A DNA stretch of 64,000 bases from Alteromonas_E sp965248545 (GTDB lineage: Bacteria; Pseudomonadota; Gammaproteobacteria; Enterobacterales; Alteromonadaceae): assembly GCA_965248545.1 (NCBI GenBank), contig OZ252110.1:372001-436000 (forward strand). The letters are read 5' to 3'. Both the position numbers and the translations under genes were made by a program. Below, piece after piece: positions 45,542-55,258 of the stretch; within the stretch, counting starts at the first letter, position 1, and each line of letters begins with the position of its first letter. The notes beneath the pieces were generated by a model, which saw nothing but the letters and a program-made list of their open reading frames with translations, was not told where the DNA came from and searched no databases.

Positions 45542-46950
45542 GAATCTTTAAACGAACAAATTTCGCTATCGTCTTCGGCCTCACCTGACTCGTGAACGGC
45601 TTCAGTGCTGCGGGCTGTGTCGCCCAGCAAGTCAAAGATCTTGTGTGCAATGTCAGTATTATCCATCGCTCCTCGAAAGTGCTCAAAACCTTTACCAAAC
45701 GCAAAAATATCCACATCTACGCCAGTATGGCCAGAAGTCGTCCAACCCGTATTGGTGCGACTATCGACGATGGTTTTTAGCGGAACAGCCTGCGCACGAG
45801 GCTCAAGACTCGTGTCGATAGCGTTCACAAGCGCCTTTTCCTCTTCATTCAAGGTGAAGCCAAACGCACTTTCGACTAATGCCACTCGATTGTTAGCAGT
45901 AGCCAATTTAGGCACAGTCGCTTCAATTGACGCCGTCATGTTTTTGATGTGTTCAGGACTCCATCGATACTCACCCTTGGCGCCAATGGTTAGACCGCCG
46001 GTGCTATGATCTGCGGTAAGCACTACGAGTGTATCCGGGTTGTTTTGAACGTATTGTTCTAAGTAGGTCATGGTTAGCGCTAAATCATGCATTTCAGCCA
46101 TTGCAGAACCAATATCATTGGCATGGCCCGCCCAATCGACCTGGCTGGCTTCAATTAATAAGAAGTAGCCATTTGGATTTTCCAAATGCTTGATCGCATG
46201 TTGCGTCATATAAGATAGCCGATTGCGACGCGTATCATCCAACACCCACGGTAAGCCTATTGGCGCAAAAAGTCCGAGTACGCGTGTTTGCTGGGTGAGA
46301 GTTGCAAGTTTGTTGTAAGTATCAACGTATTGAAATCCCGCATCAATAAATTCACCGGTGACATTGCGGTCATCTCGTTCAAAGTAAGACTGACCGCCGC
46401 CAAGCATCACGTCGACAATAAAGTCGTTATTTATTCGATCATCAAAAAAACTGTCAGCGATTTGGTTGTAGTTGCGACGGTATTCATTTGCGACCACATA
46501 AGACGCCGGTGTAGCGTGGACAATTTGTGACGTCACCGCTAACCCAGTTTTCATCCCATTTAACCGCGCTTGATGCAAAACGGTTTTCACTGGTTGTTTG
46601 TCTTCGTCTACCCCGATTGCGCCATTGTATGTTTTAACACCCGACGCTAGAGCTGTAGCACTCGCGGCGGAGTCAGTAATGAAGCCTGATTGCTGAGCCG
46701 GATAAGTACTGGCTGTGCCCACCAGCATGCGATCAAAAACAACAGGTTCCACGCCTTTCGTAGCTGGGTCATCCATGAAGTTGCGGTATGCCGTGACGTA
46801 GGCGGGGCCCATTCCGTCGGCAACCACCATGATAATGTTTTTGGGTTGGTTTTGGGTGTGACTTTGCCATGTGACCACAGGATTTGTTGCACTACAGGCA
46901 GCTAAGAGGCCAGCTGAGCCGACGACTGCTAAAAAACGTGAAAAACGCAT
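45529..46950 (-). CDS. Alkaline phosphatase family lipoprotein
   Basis: The ATG at 46950 gives 473 residues with a lipobox ending at Cys19 (LLAAC). The alkaline phosphatase core shows NIIMVVADGMGPAYVTAYRN (metal Asp), the nucleophile region GFITDSAASATALASGVKTYNG with the phospho-Ser, LIEASQVDWAGHANDIG, VVLTADHSTGGLTIG and the C-terminal TSGHTGVDVDIFAFG with metal His. It therefore cleaves phosphate monoesters in the envelope. Fifty upstream codons remain open but lack a start context. Phosphate control is expected, but I saw no Pho box. Confidence 0.92.
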   Translation of the reverse strand: MRFSRFLAVVGSAGLLAACSATNPVVTWQSHTQNQPKNIIMVVADGMGPAYVTAYRNFMDDPATKGVEPVVFDRMLVGTASTYPAQQSGFITDSAASATALASGVKTYNGAIGVDEDKQPVKTVLHQARLNGMKTGLAVTSQIVHATPASYVVANEYRRNYNQIADSFFDDRINNDFIVDVMLGGGQSYFERDDRNVTGEFIDAGFQYVDTYNKLATLTQQTRVLGLFAPIGLPWVLDDTRRNRLSYMTQHAIKHLENPNGYFLLIEASQVDWAGHANDIGSAMAEMHDLALTMTYLEQYVQNNPDTLVVLTADHSTGGLTIGAKGEYRWSPEHIKNMTASIEATVPKLATANNRVALVESAFGFTLNEEEKALVNAIDTSLEPRAQAVPLKTIVDSRTNTGWTTSGHTGVDVDIFAFGKGFEHFRGAMDNTDIAHKIFDLLGDTARSTEAVHESGEAEDDSEICSFKDSWRC

Positions 46951-47011
46951 GAAATATTCCGTTAATAAAAGCCACCCGCGATTGTAATGCAGGCAACTCA
47001 TAAGTGAAACG

Positions 47012-47968
47012 CTATTTATGCAGAAATTCTCGCATTCGCTGTTGCACCACATCGACCAATAGATCTGGTTGGAATTTAGAAATAAAGCGGTTACAGCCGA
47101 CTTTCTTGACCATCGCTTCATTGAAATTACCACTGAGGGACGTATTCAACGCAATGAACAGATCACTCATACGTTGATCATCACGAACTTCCGCGGTCAA
47201 GCGGTAGCCATCCATCTCTGGCATTTCAGCGTCCGTGAACATCATTAAAATTTCGTCAGTGACTGACTTGCCTTCATCTGCCCAGTTTTTAAGCCGCTTT
47301 AGCGCCATCAATCCATCATTTTCTTCAATAATGTTGATGCCGAGCTGCTCCAGTGTGTCACGGATTTGTTTTCTCGCAGTCGCAGAGTCATCTACGATCA
47401 AAACTGTCTGCCCCTTCAAATGCTCAATGACATCGTGGTCCAAAATCTCTTCTGAGATCTCGATATCATAGTCAATAATTTCTGCTAAAACCTTCTCAAC
47501 ATCGATAATCTCAACTAATTCAGTCTTTCCTTCTATATCGATTTGCGTAATGGCGGTGAGATAGTTGGCCTTACCAATACTGTTGGGCGGTGGCTGAATA
47601 TTGCTCCAAGAGGTATTAACAATGTTCAAGACCTCGCCAATTAGAAACCCTTGTACGCTGCGATTGTATTCAGTAATGATAACATTAAGATGCTGTTGGC
47701 TTGCCGCATCACCACCCAGTGGCTTCATTTTTATCGACTGTCGCAAATCAATGATTGGGATAGAAGAGCCGCGATAGTTGGTCACCCCTTTCAAGTTTCC
47801 ATGCGAACCTGGCATCTGGTTGAGCTTCGGAACGGTGATGACTTCTTTGACTTTGAATACGTTGATTGCAAACACATGCCGAGTGCCCAGCTTGAACAAT
47901 AAAAGTTCAAGACGGTTTTCACCCACCAACTGTGTCCGTTGGTCAACAGACGCAAGAATACCAGACAT
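47012..47968 (-). CDS. cheV: Chemotaxis protein CheV
   Basis: CheW-receiver fusion that couples chemoreceptors to CheA. The ATG at 47968, with AAGG nine bases upstream, gives 318 residues. A CheW domain occupies about 15-165. The receiver domain (about 186-318) has acidic pair D193-D194, phospho-acceptor D246 (in MMFTDAEMPEMDGY) and Lys in FISKFQPD. It stands alone, without other che genes in view. Confidence 0.93.
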   Translation of the reverse strand: MSGILASVDQRTQLVGENRLELLLFKLGTRHVFAINVFKVKEVITVPKLNQMPGSHGNLKGVTNYRGSSIPIIDLRQSIKMKPLGGDAASQQHLNVIITEYNRSVQGFLIGEVLNIVNTSWSNIQPPPNSIGKANYLTAITQIDIEGKTELVEIIDVEKVLAEIIDYDIEISEEILDHDVIEHLKGQTVLIVDDSATARKQIRDTLEQLGINIIEENDGLMALKRLKNWADEGKSVTDEILMMFTDAEMPEMDGYRLTAEVRDDQRMSDLFIALNTSLSGNFNEAMVKKVGCNRFISKFQPDLLVDVVQQRMREFLHK

Positions 47969-48363
47969 GAAGTTCAACCTTTTAATACAACAACTAAAGA
48001 ATAGACGGTCGCGGATTGATTGCAAAAATCCATTCCCAGTTTGTCGGCTTTTTGGACAAGCTCGCGCAATGGTATCAGCAGATAACATTATCGCTAATCC
48101 CAACCATTCACCAGATCAATACAAATGGCTAGCGGGCACTCCGCAAAGAATATCCCCATGTAATTTGTTCTAGCGCAATATTAGGACCGATATTCGTTTA
48201 GGTTTGTTTCACCCAGTGCTAAAAAAGTCATATCAGAAACAACACATGTCATTCATGCGAATTATATCGAATATGATAAATATATTGTTTCGTTATTTTC
48301 GTCAGGCGCTTAGGATGACTCCACAGCTCGACACAACCCTACATTGAACAGTGAGGAAATATT
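47969..48363. other. Divergent regulatory spacer between cheV and aceA
   Basis: Nearly 400 bases without a supportable gene. The right half is AT-rich with several A/T runs that would suit an aceA promoter, and GAGG stands seven bases before the aceA ATG. I could not assign specific -35/-10 boxes or an operator with confidence. Confidence 0.5.
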
Positions 48364-49959
48364 ATGTCTCAGTATCAACAAGACTTAGCCGCAATCGCAG
48401 AACTAAAAAATGCTCAAGCGGGCACTTGGAGTGGCATTAATCCTGAATTCGCGGCGCGTATGAAAGTACAAAACCGCTTTAAGACCGGCTTAGATATCGC
48501 AAAATATACAGCCGGTATCATGCGCAAAGACATGGCGGACTACGATGCCGATAGCGCTCAATACACACAGTCTCTAGGCTGCTGGCACGGTTTCGTCGGT
48601 CAACAAAAAATGTTGGCAATCAAAAAGCATCAGGGTACAACCAACAAGCGCTACTTATACCTTTCTGGTTGGATGGTCGCAGCGCTACGCTCTGAATTCG
48701 GCCCATTGCCAGACCAATCAATGCATGAAAAGACGTCTGTCCCTGCGCTTATTGAGGAGTTGTACACGTTCTTGCGCCAAGCTGATGCGCGCGAGTTGGG
48801 TGACTTGTTTAAGCAACTCGACGCTGCAAAAGCGGCAGGAAACGACACAGCAGACATTCAAGCGCAAATCGATAATTACGAAACGCATATTGTCCCTATC
48901 GTAGCGGATATTGATGCCGGTTTCGGTAATGAAGAAGCGACCTACCTTTTAGCCAAAAAGATGATCGAAGCGGGCGCGTGCTGTATCCAGATTGAAAACC
49001 AGGTTTCAGATGCCAAGCAGTGCGGTCACCAAGATGGTAAAGTTACGGTTCCACACGAAGACTTCTTAGCGAAAATCAATGCGGTTCGTTATGCATTCCT
49101 AGAGTTGGGTGTTGACGACGGTGTTATCGTCGCGAGAACAGATAGTTTGGGTGCTGGCTTGACGCAAAAAATACCAGTATCAACAAGCGAAAATGATCTT
49201 GCAGCACAATACAACGCGTTCTTGGATACAACCCCAGTCAACTCTGTTGCCGATTTGAATGATGGCGAACTTGTGATTAAACAGAACGGACAATTAGTTA
49301 AACCGACCCGTTTACCGAATGGTCTATTCAAGTTTAAGGACAATACTGGTTTCGACCGCGTGGTACTTGATTGTGTCACATCATTACAACACGGGGCTGA
49401 CCTCTTGTGGATTGAGACTGAAAAGCCACACGTCGGCCAAATTGCTGAAATGGTAAACGCTATTCGCGAGACGGTTCCTAACGCTAAGTTGGTTTACAAC
49501 AATTCACCATCGTTTAACTGGACACTTAACTTCCGTCAGCAAGTGTTTGATGCTTGGTCTGAAGAAGGCAAAGATGTATCGGCATACGATCGTGCGGGAC
49601 TTATGAGCGTGGACTATGATGACTCTGAACTTGCTGCTGCAGCCGATGCGAAAATCAAGTCTTTCCAAGCTGATGCAGCAAGAGAAGCGGGTATCTTCCA
49701 CCACCTTATTACACTTCCTACGTATCACACGGCTGCGTTGTCTACAGACAATCTAGCCAAAGGTTACTTCGGTGAAGATGGTATGTTGGCTTATGTTAAA
49801 GGTGTTCAACGTCAAGAACTTCGCCAAGGCTTAGCGTGTGTTAAACACCAAGCAATGGCTGGTTCAGACTTAGGTGACACGCATAAAGAGTACTTCTCAG
49901 GTGACCAAGCGTTGAAAGCAGCTGGTGAAGATAACACCATGAATCAGTTCGACGTATGA
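48364..49959 (+). CDS. aceA: Isocitrate lyase (long, Pseudomonas-type)
   Basis: First enzyme of the glyoxylate bypass; it splits isocitrate to glyoxylate and succinate. The 531 residues are the long subfamily, with the catalytic KQCGH at 218-222 in place of KKCGH, as in Pseudomonas-type enzymes. ADIDAGFGN and the YNNSPSFNW region are conserved. Malate synthase G is encoded about 2 kb downstream, so growth on acetate or fatty acids is expected. Confidence 0.97.
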   Translation: MSQYQQDLAAIAELKNAQAGTWSGINPEFAARMKVQNRFKTGLDIAKYTAGIMRKDMADYDADSAQYTQSLGCWHGFVGQQKMLAIKKHQGTTNKRYLYLSGWMVAALRSEFGPLPDQSMHEKTSVPALIEELYTFLRQADARELGDLFKQLDAAKAAGNDTADIQAQIDNYETHIVPIVADIDAGFGNEEATYLLAKKMIEAGACCIQIENQVSDAKQCGHQDGKVTVPHEDFLAKINAVRYAFLELGVDDGVIVARTDSLGAGLTQKIPVSTSENDLAAQYNAFLDTTPVNSVADLNDGELVIKQNGQLVKPTRLPNGLFKFKDNTGFDRVVLDCVTSLQHGADLLWIETEKPHVGQIAEMVNAIRETVPNAKLVYNNSPSFNWTLNFRQQVFDAWSEEGKDVSAYDRAGLMSVDYDDSELAAAADAKIKSFQADAAREAGIFHHLITLPTYHTAALSTDNLAKGYFGEDGMLAYVKGVQRQELRQGLACVKHQAMAGSDLGDTHKEYFSGDQALKAAGEDNTMNQFDV

Positions 49960-50020
49960 TTCCCTTAATGTCGAAAAACTAAACCGTTAGTTCGGCAGAC
50001 TATGCCCTAATCCGGGCTGA

Positions 50021-50047
50021 CCGACCCACAGTGTGGGTCGGTTTTTT
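50021..50047 (+). terminator. Rho-independent terminator after aceA
   Basis: A 9-bp stem CCGACCCAC/GTGGGTCGG with a 3-nt loop is followed by six T residues, about 60 bases after the aceA stop. Confidence 0.9.
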
Positions 50048-50158
50048 ATCTGTAAAGCGCACGAAATCAGTGTCAATAAATTTTACACTTCCCTATACGA
50101 ACGTCAGACTGCAAAATGCATCTCTTTGTTATCTCAAACTTTTTTCAAAAAGTGATAT

Positions 50159-50175
50159 TGGGCCCGCTTCTTGCA
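50159..50175 (+). promoter_or_regulatory. Sigma-54 promoter of the PEP-CTERM gene
   Basis: GGCCCG-N4-TTGCA has the required GG-N10-GC spacing and one mismatch to the sigma-54 consensus TGGCACG-N4-TTGC. It lies about 37 bases before the ATG of the PEP-CTERM gene. PEP-CTERM genes are known to be under sigma-54 activators such as PrsR in related systems. Confidence 0.65.
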
Positions 50176-50211
50176 TAACGAAGGCCAGTCATTTAATAGG
50201 AAGTTGTAGCA

Positions 50212-50802
50212 ATGAAATCTATTTTAACGCTCGCGTTGTGTTTACTATTCACCAGTGCCGTAAACGCGACGCTTATCACTGATGTTGACAACATCAACAG
50301 CCGTGACGGTAACGACGTTTATCAATTGAGTACATTACTTGAAGAAGTGAACGCGTTCATTGACCGAAACCACCAATACGAAAACATCCCCGCATTTTTG
50401 TTGGGCGCTGACTTTGTGCAAGTCGCAAACGATGACAAGACTGCTGGAAGCGGCTTCCAGATACTGTTCACGCTAAGCGCTGAGGCAACGGTGTATTTGT
50501 TCTTGGATAATCGCATGAACGTTGCATCAGCAATGCCTTGGGTAGCATCTTTAGGCTTTGTTGACACAGGCGACGACATCGGTGTTGACGAAGGTGCAAA
50601 CGGCAATGTGAATCGCTATTCATCTGTATACGCTGCTGTTTTTAGTGCCGGCCAATACACTTTCTTTGAACAAAACAATGGTGGTAGCAGAAATATGTAT
50701 GGAATCGCGGCAGTGGCAGCGCAGGTTCCTGCTCCGGGAACGCTAGCCCTCTTCGCGGCCTCGATTCTCGGTTTAACAATCCGCCGCAGAATTAAGAGAT
50801 AA
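50212..50802 (+). CDS. PEP-CTERM sorting-domain protein
   Basis: A 196-residue exported protein with a signal peptide (ILTLALCLLFTSAVNA) and a C-terminal tail VPAPGTLALFAASILGLTIRRRIKR, a PEP-CTERM-like signal (PAP variant) for exosortase processing. The body is compact and rich in Asp and Asn (FLDNRMNVASAMPWVASLGFVDTGDDIG) with no named domain. It lies between the glyoxylate bypass genes and is behind a sigma-54 promoter, so it is probably a surface or matrix protein unrelated to their metabolism. Confidence 0.88.
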   Translation: MKSILTLALCLLFTSAVNATLITDVDNINSRDGNDVYQLSTLLEEVNAFIDRNHQYENIPAFLLGADFVQVANDDKTAGSGFQILFTLSAEATVYLFLDNRMNVASAMPWVASLGFVDTGDDIGVDEGANGNVNRYSSVYAAVFSAGQYTFFEQNNGGSRNMYGIAAVAAQVPAPGTLALFAASILGLTIRRRIKR

Positions 50803-50818
50803 CCAACATCTCAAATGA

Positions 50819-50841
50819 GCGAGCTTGAAATCCAAGCTCGC
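50819..50841. terminator. Hairpin after the PEP-CTERM gene
   Basis: A perfect 9-bp stem GCGAGCTTG/CAAGCTCGC with a 5-nt loop lies 16 bases after the stop. It lacks a T tract on either strand, so termination is not certain. Confidence 0.4.
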
Positions 50842-51033
50842 AAATCCTCTCCCCTGCTGTTGCTCCATTGCACAGTCGAGCGAAACTAATCTCCCTGATC
50901 GCACGTTAGAAAAGCCTTATTCAGGTTGATTCAGATCATATTTCTACAATACGACTAAACGCTTATCTATTAATGTTTGCATTTATCGTTATAATCAATC
51001 CAACGAATATAAAGGCAAGCCGTTATTACCACT

Positions 51034-51975
51034 ATGAATATTGCAAAAGTCGACTTGAATTTGTTGGTGTATTTGGATGTGCTACTGCGCGAGGGTAGCG
51101 TCACCAAAGCCGCAAACCAACTCAGTATTACCCAGCCAGCAATGAGTAATGGTCTCAAGCGCTTAAGAGACTTATTCAAAGATCCACTGCTTGTCCGAAC
51201 TAGTGATGGTATGACGCCCACTCAACGGGCGACAGAGTTACAACCGATTATCCGCGACGTATTAACCAAGCTGGAAACGTCTATCCAGCCCGAAACCGAA
51301 TTTGATCCACTAACCAGTGAACGTACATTCCGTATCATGACATCAGATTATGCGGAATCGACCTTACTCTTGGAGCTTGTTGGACGATTATCGGAACTGG
51401 CACCTAACATTACGCTTGATCTGATCACACCCAGTGACGTCACATTTTATGATGTAGAGCAAGGCAAGGTCGATATGGCAATCAATCGCTTTGATGAGTT
51501 GCCATTATCATTCCATCAGAAAGTCATTTGGTATGACAAATTTTCCTGTGTGATCAGCAGTAAGAACCCTCAGAAGGATCATTTTGATTTAAATGCCTAT
51601 TTGAGCGGACAGCACATTTGGGTGAGCAAGACGGGTTTCGGTGTGGGCGTTGGCATTGATCCCAACGAAGTTCAAAAACTGGGCTGGGTGGACGCCGAGC
51701 TAACCAAATTAGGAAAACAACGCGATATTCGAGTATTCACTCGACATTACCACGCGGCTTTGCAGATGGCCAAAACACAAAACTTAATCGCAACCTTGCC
51801 CAGTAGAGCAGCCAAAATTTTTGCGGATGACCCAAGTGTTTGTATCGTCGAGCCACCGTTTGACATTCCTCCGATTGCATTAAAGATGGCGTGGAGCGCA
51901 CTATTGCACCACGACGCTGGCCATATTTGGTTACGTCGCTTGATCGCTGATGTCGGTGCAGAAATCGCGCAATAA
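51034..51975 (+). CDS. LysR-family transcription regulator
   Basis: A 313-residue LTTR. The N-terminal winged helix is VDLNLLVYLDVLLREGSVTKAANQLSITQPAMSNGLKRLRDLFKDPLLVRTSDGMTPT in outline (about residues 5-65). The substrate-binding domain follows (TFRIMTSDYAESTLLLELVG). The NodD-like branch of LTTRs has this type of start. It sits just upstream of malate synthase G in the same orientation, so it may regulate glyoxylate use; this is inference from position. Confidence 0.9.
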   Translation: MNIAKVDLNLLVYLDVLLREGSVTKAANQLSITQPAMSNGLKRLRDLFKDPLLVRTSDGMTPTQRATELQPIIRDVLTKLETSIQPETEFDPLTSERTFRIMTSDYAESTLLLELVGRLSELAPNITLDLITPSDVTFYDVEQGKVDMAINRFDELPLSFHQKVIWYDKFSCVISSKNPQKDHFDLNAYLSGQHIWVSKTGFGVGVGIDPNEVQKLGWVDAELTKLGKQRDIRVFTRHYHAALQMAKTQNLIATLPSRAAKIFADDPSVCIVEPPFDIPPIALKMAWSALLHHDAGHIWLRRLIADVGAEIAQ

Positions 51976-52079
51976 AGTCATTCACAATCATTATATCTAA
52001 CATGGAAAGCATAAATTAAACATTAGGTGCTTATCATGGTTTCATGGGACTTCAATTCAAGTAGTCTTTGGGGGCAGCT

Positions 52080-54263
52080 ATGTCACATCAAAATGAATCT
52101 CGCGTGCAGCGCAATGGGTTAGCGATAGCTGAGTCCTTGTTTGCGTTCATTGAAAATAAAGCATTACCCGGGTCAGGTATTAGTAGTGAAGAGTTTTGGC
52201 AAGGGTTTGCCAACATTGTACAGCAATTTACCCCCCGCAACGAAGCGCTCCTTACAACCCGAGACCGACTACAAGCTCAGATCGATGAGTACCATCAGCA
52301 GAATGCTGATGTATCGAGTCAAGACTACAAGCAGTTTCTGCGTGATATTGGTTATCTAGTAAACCAACCCGAAGAGACTCAAATTACAACGCAAAATGTC
52401 GACGACGAAATAGCAACCTTGGCTGGTCCACAATTAGTCGTCCCCATCAATAATGCCCGCTATGCCTTAAACGCTGTAAATGCGCGTTGGGGCAGCTTGT
52501 ATGACGCTTTTTATGGTACCGACATTATTGATGAAGAAGGTGATAAACACCGCAGTGGCGGCTATAACCCAGTACGCGGTGCTGCGGTAATTGCACTAGC
52601 GCGTGAATGGCTGGATCAAATAGCTCCTCTAGAGACGGGTTCTCATGTGGGCTCTCTAGCGTATACCATTGTGAACGGCGCACTGCTCGTAACCTTGGCT
52701 AATAACACAACAATAGGACTAAAAGATCCTGCTCAATTTGTCGGTTACCAAGGCGATATGCAAGCGCCGTCTGCCATCTTACTGCAGCACAATGGCTTAC
52801 ACGCTGAAATTCAGATTGACGCGTCGCACCCGGTAGCACAATCAGATCCCGCCAACGTAAAAGATGTGTATCTAGAGTCAGCACTTACGACGATTATGGA
52901 TTGTGAGGACTCTGTTGCCGCCGTCGATGCAGAAGACAAGACACTGGTGTATTCAAACTGGTTAGGTTTAATGCAGGGTAGCCTTAGCATAGACGTTCAA
53001 AAAGGTGACAAACAGTTCACGCGAAAAATGAATAGCGATCGGGTCTATACAGGTATCGGGGCAGGTACTTACAAATTGTCTGGACGTAGTTTGATGTTCG
53101 TCCGTAACGTTGGTCATCTTATGCGAAATGATGCGATTCTCATCGATAGTCAGCCCATTTTCGAGGGCATCATGGATGGCGTCATTACCAGCTTGATTGG
53201 TAAACACGATTTATTGAGGAACAGTGCATTTGAGAACTCTCGCAAAGGCAGTATCTATATCGTAAAGCCCAAAATGCACGGACCTGAAGAAGTCGCTTTT
53301 GCGAATGATTTGTTTGCCGCAATAGAATTGATGCTCCAACTACCCGCTAATACGCTGAAAATGGGTATTATGGACGAGGAGCGCCGCACTTCAGTGAACC
53401 TGAAGGCGTGTATCGAAGCCGCGAAAACACGGGTCGTATTTATTAATACTGGCTTCCTAGATAGAACCGGAGATGAGATTCACACCTCAATGTACGCTGG
53501 TCCGTTCGCGGATAAAGCGTCGTTGAAGACGCGCCCTTGGATTACCGCTTACGAACGCGCAAACGTTGCTACCGGCCTTGCGTGCGGATTGAGCGGTAAA
53601 GCCCAAATCGGTAAGGGTATGTGGCCGATTCCTGACCAGATGGCCAATATGATGGCGACTAAAATCGGCCATCCCAAATCAGGCGCGAATACCGCTTGGG
53701 TTCCTTCACCAACAGCTGCAACACTGCACGCCCTGCACTATCACAAGGTATGTGTATTCGATGTACAACAGTCTATCCTGCAAGAGCAATTTGATGGGCT
53801 GGACGACATCTTGAGTATCCCGTTGGGTAAACCACAAACGCAACTGAGTGAACGAGAAATTCAGCGCGAGGTTGATAATAATGTGCAAGGCATCCTGGGT
53901 TACGTGGTGCGTTGGGTACATCAAGGTGTTGGATGTTCAAAAGTACCGGACATTAATGATGTAGGTCTAATGGAGGATCGCGCAACGCTGCGTATTTCGA
54001 GTCAACACCTCGCCAACTGGCTACTGCACAAAGTCATCAGTGCTGAACAAGTTATGGCCTCACTGGAGAAGATGGCCTCACTAGTAGATAAGCAAAATCA
54101 AGGCGACCCAGAGTACATTCCGATGACGCCAGATTTAGATAACGCCATCGGCTTTCAAGCTGCTTGTGAATTGATCTTCAAGGGGTGCGAGCAACCGAGT
54201 GGCTATACAGAACCACTGCTGCACGCCAAGCGGATAGAGATGAAAGCCTCTCTCGTTAAATAA
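52080..54263 (+). CDS. glcB: Malate synthase G
   Basis: Joins glyoxylate and acetyl-CoA into malate. The 727 residues are the full G-type length. Features include NAVNARWGSLYDAFYGTD, the metal and glyoxylate region EDSVAAVDAEDK, MGIMDEERRTSVNLKACI, and the C-terminal helical plug WVHQGVGCSKVPDINDVGLMEDRATLRIS in outline. The ATG at 52080 fits the G-rich site before it; an in-frame TTG lies 12 bases upstream. With aceA it completes the glyoxylate bypass. Confidence 0.97.
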   Translation: MSHQNESRVQRNGLAIAESLFAFIENKALPGSGISSEEFWQGFANIVQQFTPRNEALLTTRDRLQAQIDEYHQQNADVSSQDYKQFLRDIGYLVNQPEETQITTQNVDDEIATLAGPQLVVPINNARYALNAVNARWGSLYDAFYGTDIIDEEGDKHRSGGYNPVRGAAVIALAREWLDQIAPLETGSHVGSLAYTIVNGALLVTLANNTTIGLKDPAQFVGYQGDMQAPSAILLQHNGLHAEIQIDASHPVAQSDPANVKDVYLESALTTIMDCEDSVAAVDAEDKTLVYSNWLGLMQGSLSIDVQKGDKQFTRKMNSDRVYTGIGAGTYKLSGRSLMFVRNVGHLMRNDAILIDSQPIFEGIMDGVITSLIGKHDLLRNSAFENSRKGSIYIVKPKMHGPEEVAFANDLFAAIELMLQLPANTLKMGIMDEERRTSVNLKACIEAAKTRVVFINTGFLDRTGDEIHTSMYAGPFADKASLKTRPWITAYERANVATGLACGLSGKAQIGKGMWPIPDQMANMMATKIGHPKSGANTAWVPSPTAATLHALHYHKVCVFDVQQSILQEQFDGLDDILSIPLGKPQTQLSEREIQREVDNNVQGILGYVVRWVHQGVGCSKVPDINDVGLMEDRATLRISSQHLANWLLHKVISAEQVMASLEKMASLVDKQNQGDPEYIPMTPDLDNAIGFQAACELIFKGCEQPSGYTEPLLHAKRIEMKASLVK

Positions 54264-54290
54264 TCCACTGGCGTAACTCGTGCCAGTGGA
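54264..54290. terminator. Stem-loop after glcB
   Basis: A perfect 9-bp stem TCCACTGGC/GCCAGTGGA with a 9-nt loop begins at the glcB stop. No T run follows, so it may be a 3'-end stabiliser. Confidence 0.4.
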
Positions 54291-54360
54291 ACAGCGGTCT
54301 GCTGGCACTAAATCAGAACTCCGTCTAACCTTAAACTGTGTTCAGTTGCTTTGAGGTGTT

Positions 54361-55200
54361 ATGACGGTTAATTCACAAATTGTCCCGATTTTCTCAGGCG
54401 GTGGCACTCGCCTTCCTGCACATATTGGGATTCTGCAGGCCCTCGACGACCTCAACGTCGATTTCGACACCTTGGTTGGTGTGTCGGGCGGTTCCATTGT
54501 GGCGTCGTTGTACGCAGCTGGCTGGCCGTTAAAAGATATATACCAGTTGTCACTCGATACTGACTTTAAACAATTCAGAGAGTTCAGCTTGCTCCGCTTG
54601 TTTTACAACGGCGGCTTAGCCTCAGGTGAACGCTTTGAAAAGTGGATGGACACTCAGCTAAATGGGCGTACTTTCGCCGAAATTCCGCTCAACTTGAGTA
54701 TCTTGGCAACTGATATCAATGGCGGTGGCCCGGTCATATTTAATCGCACCTCAACACCCGACATGCCGGTTTCAAAAGCTATTCGCTATTCGATGTCGAT
54801 TCCGTTGATCTTCAGCTTCCAAATGTATAAAGAGCATGTAATGGTAGATGGTGCCATTCTTGCTGAAGATGCTTTATTCGAGGACTGGCGCGGTGATGGC
54901 ACACCCAGTATTTGCTTTCGACTAAAAAGTGAATTAAGAGAAAAGCCGCTGGACCCCAAAAAGCGCTTGTTACTGCCACAATATGTTGGCTTGCTTATCC
55001 GTACCTTTATGACAGCTCTCTCGCGCGAATATGTGCACGCGAAACACTGGCACAATACGCTCGTGGTGAATACGGGTGATGCATCAGCCGTTGATTTTGA
55101 TATCACCGTTGAAAAAAAATCAGCGCTTTATGACGCCGGTTATCAAACTGTGATGAATTACTTGCCTAATAAATTGACCAAAGTAACCCACTCAAATTAA
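54361..55200 (+). CDS. Patatin-like phospholipase
   Basis: A 279-residue lipid hydrolase of the patatin/RssA type. The oxyanion motif is GGGTRL, the nucleophile elbow is GVSGG with Ser42, and the catalytic Asp is D163 in VMVDGAIL. The Ser-Asp dyad is thus complete. There is no signal peptide, so it is probably cytoplasmic or peripheral. It may act on membrane lipids or acyl-linked substrates; the acyltransferase gene 3.5 kb away makes the latter interesting but unproven. Confidence 0.9.
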   Translation: MTVNSQIVPIFSGGGTRLPAHIGILQALDDLNVDFDTLVGVSGGSIVASLYAAGWPLKDIYQLSLDTDFKQFREFSLLRLFYNGGLASGERFEKWMDTQLNGRTFAEIPLNLSILATDINGGGPVIFNRTSTPDMPVSKAIRYSMSIPLIFSFQMYKEHVMVDGAILAEDALFEDWRGDGTPSICFRLKSELREKPLDPKKRLLLPQYVGLLIRTFMTALSREYVHAKHWHNTLVVNTGDASAVDFDITVEKKSALYDAGYQTVMNYLPNKLTKVTHSN

Positions 55201-55230
55201 AAAAGCCCGTCGCACACGTGACAGGCTTTC
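55201..55230 (-). terminator. Terminator after the nucleotide-sugar epimerase
   Basis: On the minus strand, AAAGCC/GGCTTT and GTC/GAC paired around one mismatch are followed by five T residues. It starts where the patatin gene stops, and probably ends the minus-strand epimerase transcript. Confidence 0.55.
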
Positions 55231-55258
55231 AATCAAACCGGCTTAGATACTGAATGTA

